From the NCBI RefSeq assembly GCF_020740795.1, contig NC_067282.1, positions 129,203,132-129,267,131 on the forward strand: 64,000 nucleotides of DNA, given 5' to 3'. Within the stretch, counting starts at the first letter, position 1; each line of letters begins with the position of its first letter. Source of the stretch: Apus apus (lineage: Eukaryota > Chordata > Aves > Apodiformes > Apodidae). Both the position numbers and the translations under genes were made by a program. The notes beneath the pieces were generated by a model. The model had not been told where the DNA came from. It searched no databases and saw only the letters and a program-made list of their open reading frames with translations. This document shows, piece by piece, positions 24,674 through 37,766 of this stretch.

Positions 24674-25253
24674 AGAGAGGGAGGGAGGGAGGGAGGGAGG
24701 GAGGGAAGGAAGGAAGGAAGGAAGGAAGGAAGGAAGGAAGGAAGGAAGGAAGGAAGGAAGGAAGGAAGGAAGGAAGGAAGGAAGGAAGGAAGGAAGGAAG
24801 GAAGGAAGGAAGGAAGGAAGGAAGGAAGGAAGGAAGGAAGGAAGGAAGGAAGGAAGGAAGGAAGGAAGGAAGGAAGGAAGGAAGGAAGGAAGGAAGGAAG
24901 GAAGGAAGGAAGGAAGGAAGGAAGGAAGGAAGGAAGGAAGGAAGGAAGGAAGGAAGGAAGGAAGGAAGGAAGGAAGGAAGGAAGGAAGGAAGGAAGGAAG
25001 GAAGGAAGGAAGGAAGGAAGGAAGGAAGGAAGGAAGGAAGGAAGGAAGGAAGGAAGGAAGGAAGGAAGGAAGGAAGGAAGGAAGGAAGGAAGGAAGGAAG
25101 GAAGGAAGGAAGGAAGGAAGGAAGGAAGGAAGGAAGGAAGGAAGGAAGGAAGGAAGGAAGGAAGGAAGGAAGGAAGGAAGGAAGGAAGGAAGGAAGGAAG
25201 GAAGGAAGGAAGGAAGGAAGGAAGGAAGGAAGGAAGGAAGGAAGGAAGGAAGA
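24674..25253. repeat. Giant (GGAA)n microsatellite with (GGGA)n leader
   Basis: A 580-base stretch with only purines on the plus strand. It opens with seven GGG tracts separated by single A (24679-24705). It then becomes a perfect GGAA repeat from 24708 to 25251, 136 units without a single interruption in the sequence given. The preceding 24610-24673 is imperfect purine-rich sequence, probably the seed. The repeat generates long meaningless open frames on both strands (Lys-Glu-Gly-Arg and Phe-Leu-Pro-Ser). Confidence 0.98.
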
Positions 25254-28200
25254 CCAAACAAGATCTCATAGCACCATGGCCTAAGATAAAACATTTCAGT
25301 CCCCCATACCACATTTCTTGGTACAAGAAAACACAGATCAGGACACAAGCAGTGCTTTGCTGTTCAGTCATGAAGGATAAGCCATGTTTTCTCAGTGATT
25401 CCACAACATCACAATTGTGAGATGTTCACCTTTCTCCAGATATTTTAAGAAAACATCATTCTCCTGACTAGTTTAGAGCCACTATATTTTAAAGATTGGT
25501 GTTAACAGAGATGGACAACTTCATACTGAATTTCAACACAAAACCCACAGGTGGGGCATATCAGAGATCATGCTGTAATAAGATTCTTCTCTAAGTTTTC
25601 AGTCTATGCCTCTTCTTTCATCAGGCAATTGTACAGTTAACATCTCTTCAGATTCTTTCAGAATTAACTAATTCACTGAAATACGTGCCTAATTGAAAGC
25701 TAGTTCTTTTTATTATCATCAAAAGGCTTTGGATCAGGTCCTATTTAAAAAAAAGGTCTCTCTACAAGTCTATTGTGCATTTGCTATCAGGTACACAATA
25801 GGACTTCTGTGGTTCCTCTCCCTGCCTCACCTATCATTACACATACGTTAGCAGATAACATGTCATTAAAGAGTCATAAATGTCAGTCAGAGTCTCATCC
25901 AGCAAAGCTGAAGGACAGTTTCTTGGTCTGCCAAGTAATAGTTCTGATAAGGGATCACCTGCCCAAGCAGTGCATTCCTACCTCACCACTAACGTCTTCT
26001 TCCAAATGCACAGATGCCTTGCCACAAATTATTGTGGTTGAAAGGGTCTGAGTTTCAGGGGGAGAGATGGGAAGAGGGAAAAGGAGTTGTTATTGTAAAA
26101 CCATTTAAAACTTCTGCCTGCTTCTGCATTTGAAAATTGCTTATGCCTGGAGGCCAGAGAATGGCTGTTCCTCAGCATCTGTTTTCTGACTTTGTTTCCA
26201 CCTCTACCACCCAAAATCATGTTTTTATGGGCTTCAGAGCAGTTATCATCAGTCAATAATTCACAACTGCAAAATACATATTATCAAATGACACAGCTCT
26301 GGTCTTCACAGTAAATCAAGGCCCCACCTGCGCAAGGGCAAAATTTCCCTTACAACCAACTTAAAAGGCACTACAATGTGATACTAGATGTATCATCCCT
26401 ACTAGAAAAAAAAAAAAAAAAAAAGAAAATGAAAAAAAAAGTATTGTAATAACAATATCAAAAATTTTAAATAAGCCCTTCTAATATCACCTCCCAAAAC
26501 ACTGTTCAGTTTTTTAAGTTTCTTAACTTCGGTGAATGGTCTAAATCTTGAAATTAATCCAAGTCCCAGAGGAGACTAAGCAATGCCACGTTTTACATTT
26601 CAAGCCTTGCACAGCTGAAGTTGTGTCCTTGAAAAGCTACAGATAAGATTTCCCTGTCCTTAGACTGCATAAATCACTCATATTGTGAATACTCACTTAA
26701 GTACAAGAAAGTACTCAAAACTTTACAGAAAAATTTTCAAAGCATGACCAATAAAGGCAAACTAGAAAGTTCTTAGGCTAAGTCAATGTGAAGATGCAAG
26801 AACTTTTAAAAGTCCATTCTTGGAAGAAGGACTTTTAAGTTTTTCTAATTATAGAAAGTGAATGGTGAAAAAAGGTATCATTCCTTGGATAACATCATCT
26901 GAGGAAAAAACAGCACACAGGTGGACATGGATGGGCCTATGCATCCTTGGGTAAATTGATGGAGTATCACAAAGGGGAGGAATGGGAAGATCAAAACCTA
27001 CTGAGCAGTTAATCTTAATTTGGAAGTGTAATACTGCAAGGAATTCTCTACTGTAGGGATCTTTATTGCTTGACTTACACTTGTTTGCAGGAATCTTGAA
27101 CAAGAAGGGTTGGCTCTAACTCCAGAAGAGACAGACAGCTTCCAGAATAGAGGTTGGCAGTTGCATCAGAAATCAGATTCCTGCAGTGGTTTGTGGACTG
27201 ACAGCGTCTCATAGGTCAAAGTCAAGTAACTGCACAGTAGAAGCAGCACACTAAAGGTTTGTCCTGAGAAAGGAATTTGGGACTTTCAGTATAACAAAGG
27301 CTATTACACAATCAATCAGCTTAGCTTCATCCAAGAGTGCTGCCAGTTTGGAGTGCTCATAGAGGGCAACAGGGCAAATGTGATTCTGTGATTAGAGCAA
27401 CATGCTGGCAGTAAAATCTTCATATGGAAGAGACCATGAGTCAGAATAAACTATTTTAATTTCTGAAAATTATTTCTAAAGGGTTTCTTATCACAAGACT
27501 CACCCTTCAAAACATCTGGAAAATATCAGAGAGTGGAAAAGCAACAACAGATCAAATAATCATACATTTTAACTGAAAAATGGAGAGAGGGAGTATTCAG
27601 AGCATCTGCATTCACTGTTGAAATTTAAATAATGGTATGACTACCAACAAACAGGAAATAACTTGACTCAGGTGCTGAACATCTTTCTTTCCTACTGAAG
27701 CATATACGAGTTGAAGATATCCAGCACATCATGTAACTGGATACTCTAAAACTGAACAGTCTCTAATCTGCCTTCCACTAGAAATAAATGGTAATTGCAG
27801 TGATTCCTTTTCTAAGAGACAGTTTGCGTTTCAGAAAGAAAACCTGATTCACTTTTCTAATTACAATAAAGAAACTGAAACTTACATTAGAAAATACCAA
27901 TATTCATAGGACATTCATATTTACTGGTAGTGTCAATGCTTTTAGACAAAAATCCACCTATCATACATAATTGGGATAGTAATTTTAATGCTGTGAATGC
28001 ATGAGCCCTATCAGTTCACAAAATCCAGACTCCTTTTCCAAATTCCACTCTCCCTTTAGGGACAAAAAAGACGAGATTACACTAAAATAGGCTCTAAGTT
28101 GATTAGATAGAAAACATACTCCAAGAATGGCTATGTTAATACTATAGGGAAAGGTGGTTAAACTTTGTTTACAGGGTTTGTTCTGGTTCCTCTGACTTAC

Positions 28201-30349
28201 TGTGGGGATGGGGAGCCACCCTTTGGTCATTATTGTAAATGCAAAATCAATATAACACCACAGATGCTTAACAGTTTCTGCCCTCTGATGAGTGATCTTG
28301 GTAACCACTTATAAATTCATTGGTAGTACTGACAGATCGTCCAAGGATCATCTCTAGTTTAATGCCATTTACAGTATGTATCTTACCTTACAAGGACAAC
28401 AGGGATGAATCACCTCTGCTTCTGTGAGCATGTCAGGTGCTAGATGTTGTCATTACACTATTCTGTTCTCCATCACATCACTGACGCAGGTCAGTTTTGA
28501 CAAACTGAATTTCTGTAGCATCATTTCTCACTAAAATGAGGACTGAATGCAACAAAATCTTTGTAGCTTTGTAGACTGCCAAGACCTCAAAACGGAATCA
28601 ATGAAAAGGTTCAACCTGAATTACAAATTACTTTACTTTTTCATCACAGCCACTGACAGTCACAGATCAGTGTGAAAAAGCACACTAGCAAATAGCAAAA
28701 CCAACAGACTACTACCATATAATTTCAGCAGCACAGGCTAGACACAGATGTAGAGAAGCAAAATCCTCAAAGAATGGAAAACACAGATATTAAGCCCAAG
28801 AAAGGTCAACCAACAGGGCAGAAAGGGAAACCTATGGAAGCTGGCCAGGGAGACTAAAGTTAAAGCCCACACAACTCTTATTTCACATTGAAAACCACAA
28901 ACCATTCCCAGAAAGGAAGAAACCGTTATGGTCTTTCTTGGCCTTGATGTGAGCAACCTTCTTAAATGCTTCTCTATTTTATGAGAAGGGAGTAAATTCC
29001 AAGAGTTTTCCATTTACTCCTCCCTCAGGACTTTAGAGGATGTTGTACTTTCTTACAACTTGGGATCATCCTCTACCATAATCAGCTTTTGCTGGTCAGT
29101 ATCAAGATGAACTGGTCCACAAGACAGAGAAGATGAATAGCAGATATGTAAGCACTGGATAACCCAGACACAGCAGGAAAGCAGCCGTTTTCAATTTGGA
29201 TACAGACTTGAGAGCACAAGACTAAAGCACTTAGATGAAGTACAGGCTATTAGGACCCCTGGGGGGGTGAAAAAAACACACAAAAAAACCCAAACAAACA
29301 AACAAAACCCAAACAAAACAGCCTGGAAATAGCCATCAATTAAAAATACAGGTAACTAGTAGAGACCACAATGAGATTACTAGCTTGCTTCTATCCTGCC
29401 ACTTGTCGTAAAGTAGGTTTAATAACCAAGTAAACACTTAGAACATTAAGAATAGATGTACTTCTTCACATGCTGAAGGTGTCTTACAAACACTACACTA
29501 CTACGCCAGACAAACCATTTATGTTCCACAAGACAAACATTCCTAATAATGTGTTACATCTGGAGACTAAGATGCAAGAAGGTAGGGTGATCTCTCCAAG
29601 CCCACGTGGTAAAGTTAGAAGAAATATCAGGATAACACTGAGGAACTTCCACTCAATCAGACTATCAGGTTCTTTGGTTTTCACTTGTGTCACTGCAATT
29701 CAAAAGAAACTTATGTGTCCTTAAGTTAAGGACCTTTCTTCTCCCACCACCAAAGAAAAGAGCACAATGAATCACTAAGCAACAGTTCAATTGGCTAAAA
29801 AGCAGCTTTTTAATTATTGTCTGTTGCTGACTCTTGATCAGTGCTCCTTGCCCTAAAGGGAAGAAGTTGCCCAACAGTGCCTTTTGTGAAATATTATAAT
29901 GATAGAAAGAAAATGAAAAGGGCATGAGACAGTCCTTACAGTGCTTATTTTTTTTCCTGAGGCATGAGGGCCACCCACACTGCACACTTTTCTGTAATAA
30001 ATTTTGTTTAAAAAATTATCTTTATTTCATCCTGTAGTAATACCATTATTTAGATTATTACAGTCTGGTGCCATCATTAAATTCAACACCAGTTTTGATT
30101 TGTGATCGTAGCACTGTTACATGTCAGTATATGAGGAATTTGCTCCATGGATTGACAAAAGAGTCTGACTTACCAACATGCAGATAAGCCCAGCATAGAA
30201 ATGCTTCTTGTGAAAACAGAGTAACCACACCTGAAAGATTATTCCATAGCTTTTGGAATGAAGACCACGCTAAGAAATGAATGGGTTTGAAAGGATGTGA
30301 TTAGATATACCCCACTGCAAATCTGGGAGGAACAGGTTTCCACAGTTAT
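25254..30349. other. Gene-free intergenic DNA
   Basis: No supported exon in this stretch. It holds a poly-A run near 26404-26423 and a CAAA-rich low-complexity patch at about 29275-29320. A possible KLHL42 poly(A) signal lies at 30021-30026 on the minus strand. Confidence 0.55.
29970..30026 (-). terminator. Candidate poly(A) site for KLHL42
   Basis: On the minus strand AATAAA (plus-strand TTTATT at 30021-30026) is followed 35-50 bases later by a GT-rich segment, GTGTGCAGTGTGGGTGG, at about 29969-29985. This is the usual layout of a cleavage signal. It would give KLHL42 a 3' UTR of about 2.1 kb. Closer AATAAA words near 31758 and 31778 lack an equally clear GT-rich partner, so this is only a candidate. 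Confidence 0.35.
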
Positions 30350-30522
30350 TTTGCTAGGCAACAGGTTGCCCAGGGAAGCTGCAGATGCCCCCTCCCTGGA
30401 AGTGCCCAAAGCCAGGCTGCATGAGGCTTTGAGCAACCTGGTCTAGTGGAAGATGTCCCTGCCCATGGCAGGAGGGTGGAACTAGATGATCTTTGAGGTC
30501 CCTTCCAACCCAAACTTGAACT
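30350..30522 (+). mobile_element. CR1 LINE 3' fragment
   Basis: The words GGTTGCCCAGGGAAGCTG, GATGCCCCCTCCCTGGAAGT, GAGCAACCTGGTCTAGTGG and GAGGTCCCTTCCAACCC follow the CR1 3' end in order. It lacks a clear octamer tail. It lies antisense to KLHL42 and would fall inside its 3' UTR if the distal poly(A) site is used. Confidence 0.9.
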
Positions 30523-32123
30523 CAGATGTGACTCACTCCACTAGGATGGATCTGATTTGATTTGCAGATAACTGCAGAGCACTGAACTGGAGACTGAAAA
30601 GAAATGAAGGAAAGCAAGTAACATAATGTGGTTGAAAGTATTTATCACCAGACACTGATTCGCTGCTTATATTTATTCTAAAGTACATCTGAAAGAAGAA
30701 TCTTATGAAAGTCACCTTATTTCTTCATTGCAGAAGAGCCACTGTTTGGTCTGATACTGCTGTCAGAACAGGGCAGCTGCTCATCATGTTGTGTTTTCAA
30801 GGCCATTTCATTACATTCATGCATACACCTGAATGGTAGACAGGAGATAGGGTCTAACATACTCTGCCAGGCTGCAAAAATTCCACTCAAAAGGTAAATT
30901 TTCACTATCCAAAATACCTGTATCCTAAAAAGCAGTCAAAACCAAATGCCCTCATTCTAGTCCAAAAAGTTTCCTGGGATTTTGCTTGGGTTGCTATGCC
31001 TGACCAGAAGCACCACAATTAGGCTCCCAGAGCACCTCTATTCCTGAATCCCCACAAAGGAGTACTGATGGTGGCCATCTTACCCTGCTCTTTGGAGAAA
31101 CTAACAACTGGGGTGATAAAGTTGAAGTAATCTCTATCAAAGCTCCAGAAAGAGCCAACCTTCATTTGCACCTGCTTTGGGTGGTGTTGGGAGGAAGTCA
31201 TCACATGAAGCAACCCTTTCTTACCAAGAGATGGATGTTCTGGATGACTGTTATCAAGCAGGATGTGCCTGGTGCAGATTACCATTGCGTGTGCTCATGC
31301 ATATTTTGCTAACATGAAGCTTGTTGCCAACTATAATATGACCTTTAAAACTCAGTACTACAGAGTACAAGGTAACTATAGCTTCAGACCTTTCTGAAGA
31401 TGAGTAAACTCCCCCACTTGAACTTACAGCCTTTTTTTCTCTGTCTTAATGGTAGCAATAAATGCTGTCAGCTTCACTGCTACCACCTTCCATTGAAGGA
31501 GCATCTAGCATCCAACCACCAACCTTCAGCCTCTAGGCAATTCCTCCCCCGTCCCTGGCAAAGCACTCAATCACAAATGATTCAGGGGAGTTCTTATTTC
31601 TTGATGGTACCCCAATTGCTGTCACCTTTGAGAATCTCACTTGCTACTGTAGAAGAGTAGTAACAATTTTAACCCTTGTACCTTTGACAGGACATAGCTT
31701 GAGTAAAACTGCTTTTTAAAATAAGTAATTCCTTTTGTGGTTTTTCTTACTTACTACTTTATTGAATTATTTCCACTTTTATTATGTGTATTTCTTGCTT
31801 ATCTTCTACATTGTCTATTAAGATGGAAAATATAACTAGACTATTCCTTTATCAGTTACCAACACAGTAATTTTATGCTTAAATTGCAAACAGTACCAGG
31901 TGAAATTGAAATCCAAACCAATAAAATTTGTGAACTGAACTCCTAAAACTGTTTCTGGGAGCATTACTATAAATACTGGATTTTGCAACTTTTTTTAAAG
32001 AACAGAATCAGTATTTTATGCCTACGTTACGCAACCCCATGACATTCTAAAACTGGAATTATTTAGAGGGAGCAATACTTCTTCCAAGAGTGATTAATGA
32101 GCTGAAAAGAAAACCTGATGCTG
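30523..32123 (-). other. Probable KLHL42 3' UTR or downstream flank
   Basis: AT-rich non-coding sequence directly after the KLHL42 stop on the minus strand. No other exon is visible. Its use as 3' UTR is inferred from position only. Confidence 0.4.
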
Positions 32124-32575
32124 TTACACTTCTCGTACATCAGGCAAATACATAGAACAGATCAGCATGTTTTGTCCAAAGGCTGGAAAGCGTCTTAGTG
32201 ACTCCCAACTGTCCGTAAAGATATTATACTTCAGAAAAACACGGTGCTCCAAGCTTGTAGATAAAGTAATATCCCTACTCAATATATAGACTCCATCATT
32301 GTGGAGAGTACAAGTCAAGTTAAGACCCGATTTTGACGTGTTCTCTTTGAGGTAGAGCCATTCTTTGGTAGCGATGTTGTAAGACTGCACAGTTAACACA
32401 TCCTCACTTTGGCCGGATTTTTGGTTTGGTCCAAGTTCATGAATACAGCCCCCTACCAGGTATATAGTTTCTTCAACAGAGAGCATCTGTTGTTTGCGAA
32501 CATGGACATCACAAAGTTCAAAGTTGGTCCAGGAATCAGAAGTGGGACAGTACTGCAAAATGTTCATATTCCTAT
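32124..32575 (-). CDS. KLHL42: KLHL42 coding exon 3 (C-terminal Kelch repeats)
   Basis: The acceptor CTCTGTTTCAG precedes ATAGGAATATGAAC, completing Asp365 and continuing RNMNILQYC. It contains [13 protein letters not shown] and ends LPDVREV with TAA at 32124-32126. This is a single terminal coding exon of 452 bases. Confidence 0.95.
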
Positions 32576-35500
32576 CTGAAACAGAGCAGAGATATTAACA
32601 AATAAATAAATGTATTTAGAAGGTACTCATGGAGGAAGATTTTTCCTCCCTACAAACTCTATCAGCCAGCATTACAGATTGCCAACGTATGACAGTGCAA
32701 AAGCACAGCAGACCAGTGAAGCAATATTGATGATTGAGAACTGCAAGTCTTTGCCCTTGACAATAAATGTTCTGTTCCTTTGCAGAGGAAAAAATCAAGC
32801 TGCTTCTGGCACATTACATGATGTAAATGGTCTGGGGCTGCAGATTTTAGTGGAATAATCCCTACCTTTTAACTTAAGCTTTTAATTTTGCCTCCAGTTG
32901 TAATGTAAGAGCTTCTTATGAAAAGGGAAATGGAGCAATATTCTGCTCTCCAAAAGTGATCACAGATCAATCAAATTATCAGGAAGACAGTACACTTCAT
33001 TAATGGCTGTCAAGTGATGATTTATCATACAAGCTTAACTTTGATACTTTGCATTTCATTCCAAAAATCAAAGTTTTATGGAATAAAACTCATAAAACTA
33101 GTTACATTGCAGCAAGTGGCACAGATTACCTAAGGGCACATGTTCAGTACCCCATAAAGAGAGAAATACACATTGTCAAAATCAGCTAAGAACCAGGAAA
33201 ATGTGCTACAGCATCAGAGGCACAGAAAAAAGTTTAAGCCATATCTATGTTTTGGTTACAACTCAGTGGATATTTGCAATACTTTCATTCTATGAAACTG
33301 TTACAATAACACCCTGATTTATGAGGTAGTGGAGAGCCTGGCTGTGTCCAGTTCTTCACTAAATTAACACAGAATGCACAGGACTTGTTAGCCAATAAAT
33401 TCAATTTCAATCTCTGGAGGCCTGAGCTTAAATCCAAACTCAAGTGAGAAGCAACAGGTTTGCAGACTCCAGCCTGGTCTTTTAATAAAAACTGCTCCGT
33501 TTGACAAGTCTATCCTCCATGACAATCTCCAGATGAGCTCCTGAGAGGAAGAGCAGACAGTGACATACTGACAAGTTACGTAAGGGCACAGGGATAAACA
33601 GCCATAAATATCACTGGATTGTCATGAATGAAGTGCATTAGCAGCACGATTAGGGAGGTGCTGCTATAGCATTTTTTTGCACTGTGATGACTTTTAGTCA
33701 TTGCTTATTCATTCACATAGTCTTCCTGAACACACAATCTACATTAAATAAAGAGGAAGAACATCATGCCAATGCTCTATGAAACTGCTGATTGCCTCTC
33801 TACATATAGATGGTCTTTGTTTACAAACAATGTTTCATTTATCTGACTCATCAAGGGGAAAAAATCCCACCATTTCTAGCAATATCTACCTATGACAGCA
33901 ATCTTCCCAGGAAAAAGATGCTATGGTTTGAGAGCAGGTATAATGAAATGCAGATCTAGTGTGACTCAACCACAGTCTAGGTCATTTATATCCACTGAAA
34001 CAAAAATAAGCCAACACAGAACATGAACAATATCATTCCTGACATGGACTTTCTATTAGGCTCTAGGTTCACTAGTGAGAGCCGAAAACTGGAAGGAGGC
34101 TCTTTATTCAAGAAGTGTCATTGTGACTTACAGTGGGAAATTCCAGATCCTACTATCTTTCTGGAAGTGCAGTCTCAGGAGAAAGCTCTACGCAGATCAA
34201 AAAATAATCCACAAAACCTCCCAAGGCTACACTAAAACTAGTTTTGTCAAGGTATATGCAGGAATTAAAAAAAAATAATAAAAAATTATACATGATCTGC
34301 AACATGTGTTTTATTTAGTGAATATAGTGAAACAGCAAACATACCGCAGCATCTTTCAGTTAGTTATGCCTTAGCTCCAACATCTGCATAATTTGGAAGG
34401 TGTAACCAGTGTAGTTGCAGTTGTTTGAAAATCTGAGAGCTTTCCTAAGCAAAGGTGCTATAGAAAACCTATTTTAGAAAACCTGTTTCTAGACCCTTGT
34501 TCAGGAAAGGATCATTACTCCTAACAAGAATAGATATCTGCTGTCCGTAACAGTCTTGTGATTTAAACATGAACCTAAATGAGCTAGTTATCCACTCCTC
34601 ACAATTTTATCCTGGGTTAACCATCCCATTTCCAATAAAAATGGCCTTTAGGAAAAGGCCAAGAGAATATCTAGGAAAAGACACGGGTCTGAATGGCAGT
34701 GGCAATCCTCCCAGGTGTCTGTCTATCCTTCAATTGAAACCACAGATATTAAGTGTCAAATAGGGAGCTTGACACAGGGCAGCAATCCTGAGTACATACA
34801 CTTTGTTAATGAATTTTAAGGGAATAAGATCTGCATCAGCAAAATGCTGATCTTCCTAACCATGCTACCAGGAGCAGGCAGTCTGAATAAAGAACAGCAC
34901 AAGCACTGTGGAATAGGAACTTCAAAAGTGCACAGGAAGTAAGAAAAGCTGACACTTCCATAATCTTCTAGCCCTATTATTTTTCTTCTGATTTCTTCTT
35001 TCTTCTTACATCTTCTTTCTCCATACAAAAATGAAAAAACCCTAACTCTGGTCTCTAGAGATAAGTCTTCCCATTATTCTCACTTTCAGGCCTATCTCCA
35101 TGTTCTCTGCTCTCTGGTCTTGAAGAATGTTTCCCCCCAGGTCTGACTCTTCAACAAATCCAGTGTTGTGTGCCATCCTTCACTCCTAGTGCTGGACATC
35201 AGGGAACACAAGTTACTCCAACAGGTTCTGTAGTGGGCATGACCAGAGGACTAGGACTACATGGCCCTCCATATGGACACAGGCATGCTTATATATTTTG
35301 TTTCCTTCAGTGAAGCCACCTGGTTCTGGGTCAGAATGGGCTGGAGAAAATGCTTTTAAAGGTCATTACCACAAGGATCATGAGGGGTGGAAGGGTGTCT
35401 TTTATAAACCTCATAATGGTTCAGAGCTAAAATCTGCTTAGACACCACCAGAAGGGGCAGCTTGTTCTAAAGTCAGCTTAGCTTTGCTTGCACTACTCCC

Positions 35501-37735
35501 AGTAAAAGCTGATCTCCTAATTTTATTCTCCATTTGGAAAAAAAAGTTTAAAACTAATGTAGTCAAAAGAAGTGGGCAGAGACTAGAGATACGAATTTAA
35601 ATTTAGGAAATCTTGGGAAACATTGAACATTTGACATGAAAAAAATGACTTGTAAAACTCTGAGAAAATTGTATTCTTCCCAAAGGATGGTGCTATGTGC
35701 TTAAGGAATGGGGAGCACTTTTTAAGTGGCTTGCTTTTCTAAGGGATAAAGAAATTGTCAGGAGAGAATGCAACTCCAAATCCTTCCCTCTATACAGTAT
35801 CCTCAGAAAACAGCGTATAGAAAGCAATTATATTTAAAAAAGTTGGTTCTTGCTTAAGCTTTTGATTAATTATTAAATTATTTCAGCACCAAAAATCTTA
35901 CCTATAGCTTGAATTTCCTTGTGAAACACTGAAATGCTATAGTGAAAGGACCATGATACTTATCAATACATGAGGAATACTAACACAGGGAGGTATTTTC
36001 TTTGTATTTTCCTTCTGACAGTCTATGTGATATAAGAAAAAAAAAAATCTAAGAAAAACGGAGAACTAAATTGAGTGCTGAAGTACCCATCCGTGTGTTC
36101 CCTCAGATGAACAGAACCTCAGGTCCATGTAGGGCATGGGAAAAAAAAGTATCTTATTCCTCTAAGACAGATCTGGTTTTTTTTGTTTCATTTGTCAGGT
36201 AATTTCTACCAGTTATTTATTCTACATGTTTTAATGAGCATTATGCAGCTTTCTAGATCAGTTTAAAAGATCTTCTGAAAAAGAGAAGAAAACTATCTGG
36301 GCCTTAGAAGCAATCAGGTTAAAAAAAAAAGAAAAAAAAAATGAAAAAAGAAGTTTTCTACCTCTGGTAGTGTATCCTCCAATAACGTAGATCTTGCCTT
36401 TGCACTCACAGGCTGAGAATTCTGCAAGAGGGTTTGGCATGGATGCTACGAAATTCCACCAGTCATTTTCTGGGTTATAGCACTCCACATTGGAAAGTGA
36501 CTGACCACCGATGGCATACAGCTTTCCATTTACAGCTAAAAGCTTAAAATTGGACCTGAAAGAAAAGATTGCAGCATTGAAATAGGTTGCACAGATGTAC
36601 AGAAAAATATTGGAGAGTTCTTCCTATCCAAGCTACAACATACCCATCATCACTTGCAAGTTGAACCATAACTCCATATCTGACCTCTTCCATGCAAGGC
36701 CAAAATTCTGTAATTACACTGTAATTACTTAGGACAGCAACCAGCAACATTCTGTATGTTCATGATGTTGGTGCTGAGATGGAAGAATTTATTTATTTTT
36801 ATTTCTATCTGTCACACTTTGAGCACTGCAATTTCTTCCTGCAGACTTTCACCTTCAACATCCACAGACCATTTGGTTTTGCTTGTATTATCTTCAAAGT
36901 GAAGATGTAAGGTGTCTTGTGCTTCAGTAGTTAGGAAGTTGCTCTTTGCCATGCATAACAGAGCAGAATAAGAAATAAAAGAGCAGGGCATTGCCTGTGG
37001 AGTACAATGTAATTTTTGTACTCAGCTATTTCTCCCAGCTGTGGAAGCTGGTCTAATAAAAGATGCTCTCTTCCTCTCTTCAGAAACAGTCTCATTGCCT
37101 AGAAAGGTTGTTCCTTCCCTACTGCTGGGCCAAAATGAGAATTTACCATGCAGTATCCCAACACACTAGATGTATGAAAGTGACTGGAGTGCACCAACTC
37201 AGCATAATGCCAAAAGGGGAACTGCTTTGTGTCTGTAAAACTGACATGGTGTTTTACACTTGAACTGGCCTGCTGAGCAGTAAAGTGAGTTTCACTCTGC
37301 ATGAATCCAAGATTCAAAACTTACTGCTAAGTAGTTTGGCAGGGTTTTGTCTGGACAAAATGAACCTTGCCTAGCAGCAGACTGCCCTGCTATTTCTTTT
37401 TAATAAATATGTTTGGAAAAATATTTGTTTCCAGATGGAATAAGTCTTGTTCTTGTCATCCTGATACAGCTTTGGAAACTAAAATGCTCCTTTGAAGGAA
37501 TTAATTGCTTTTTATTAGTTTGGGGGTTTTTTGCTGACATGTACCATGAGGTCACTCTGTTCATCTTTCTACAGCAATTATGGTTTCCATCTTAGAAAAT
37601 CCAGAAAACATGGCAATCAATAGTGGGCATGACATAAGGATAACAACTTGCAAAACATCACAATTTTCAAAGCAATGTACCTGTTCTAAAAGTTGCAGTA
37701 GGAAAAGAGTTCCACAAATTAACAGAGACAAAAAA

Positions 37736-37766
<31 letters not shown>

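Noticed and set aside
24373-25420. Long open frames of 220-343 codons on both strands
   Set aside because: They are translations of the GGAA microsatellite (Lys-Glu-Gly-Arg or Phe-Leu-Pro-Ser repeats) with a little CR1 sequence, not genes.
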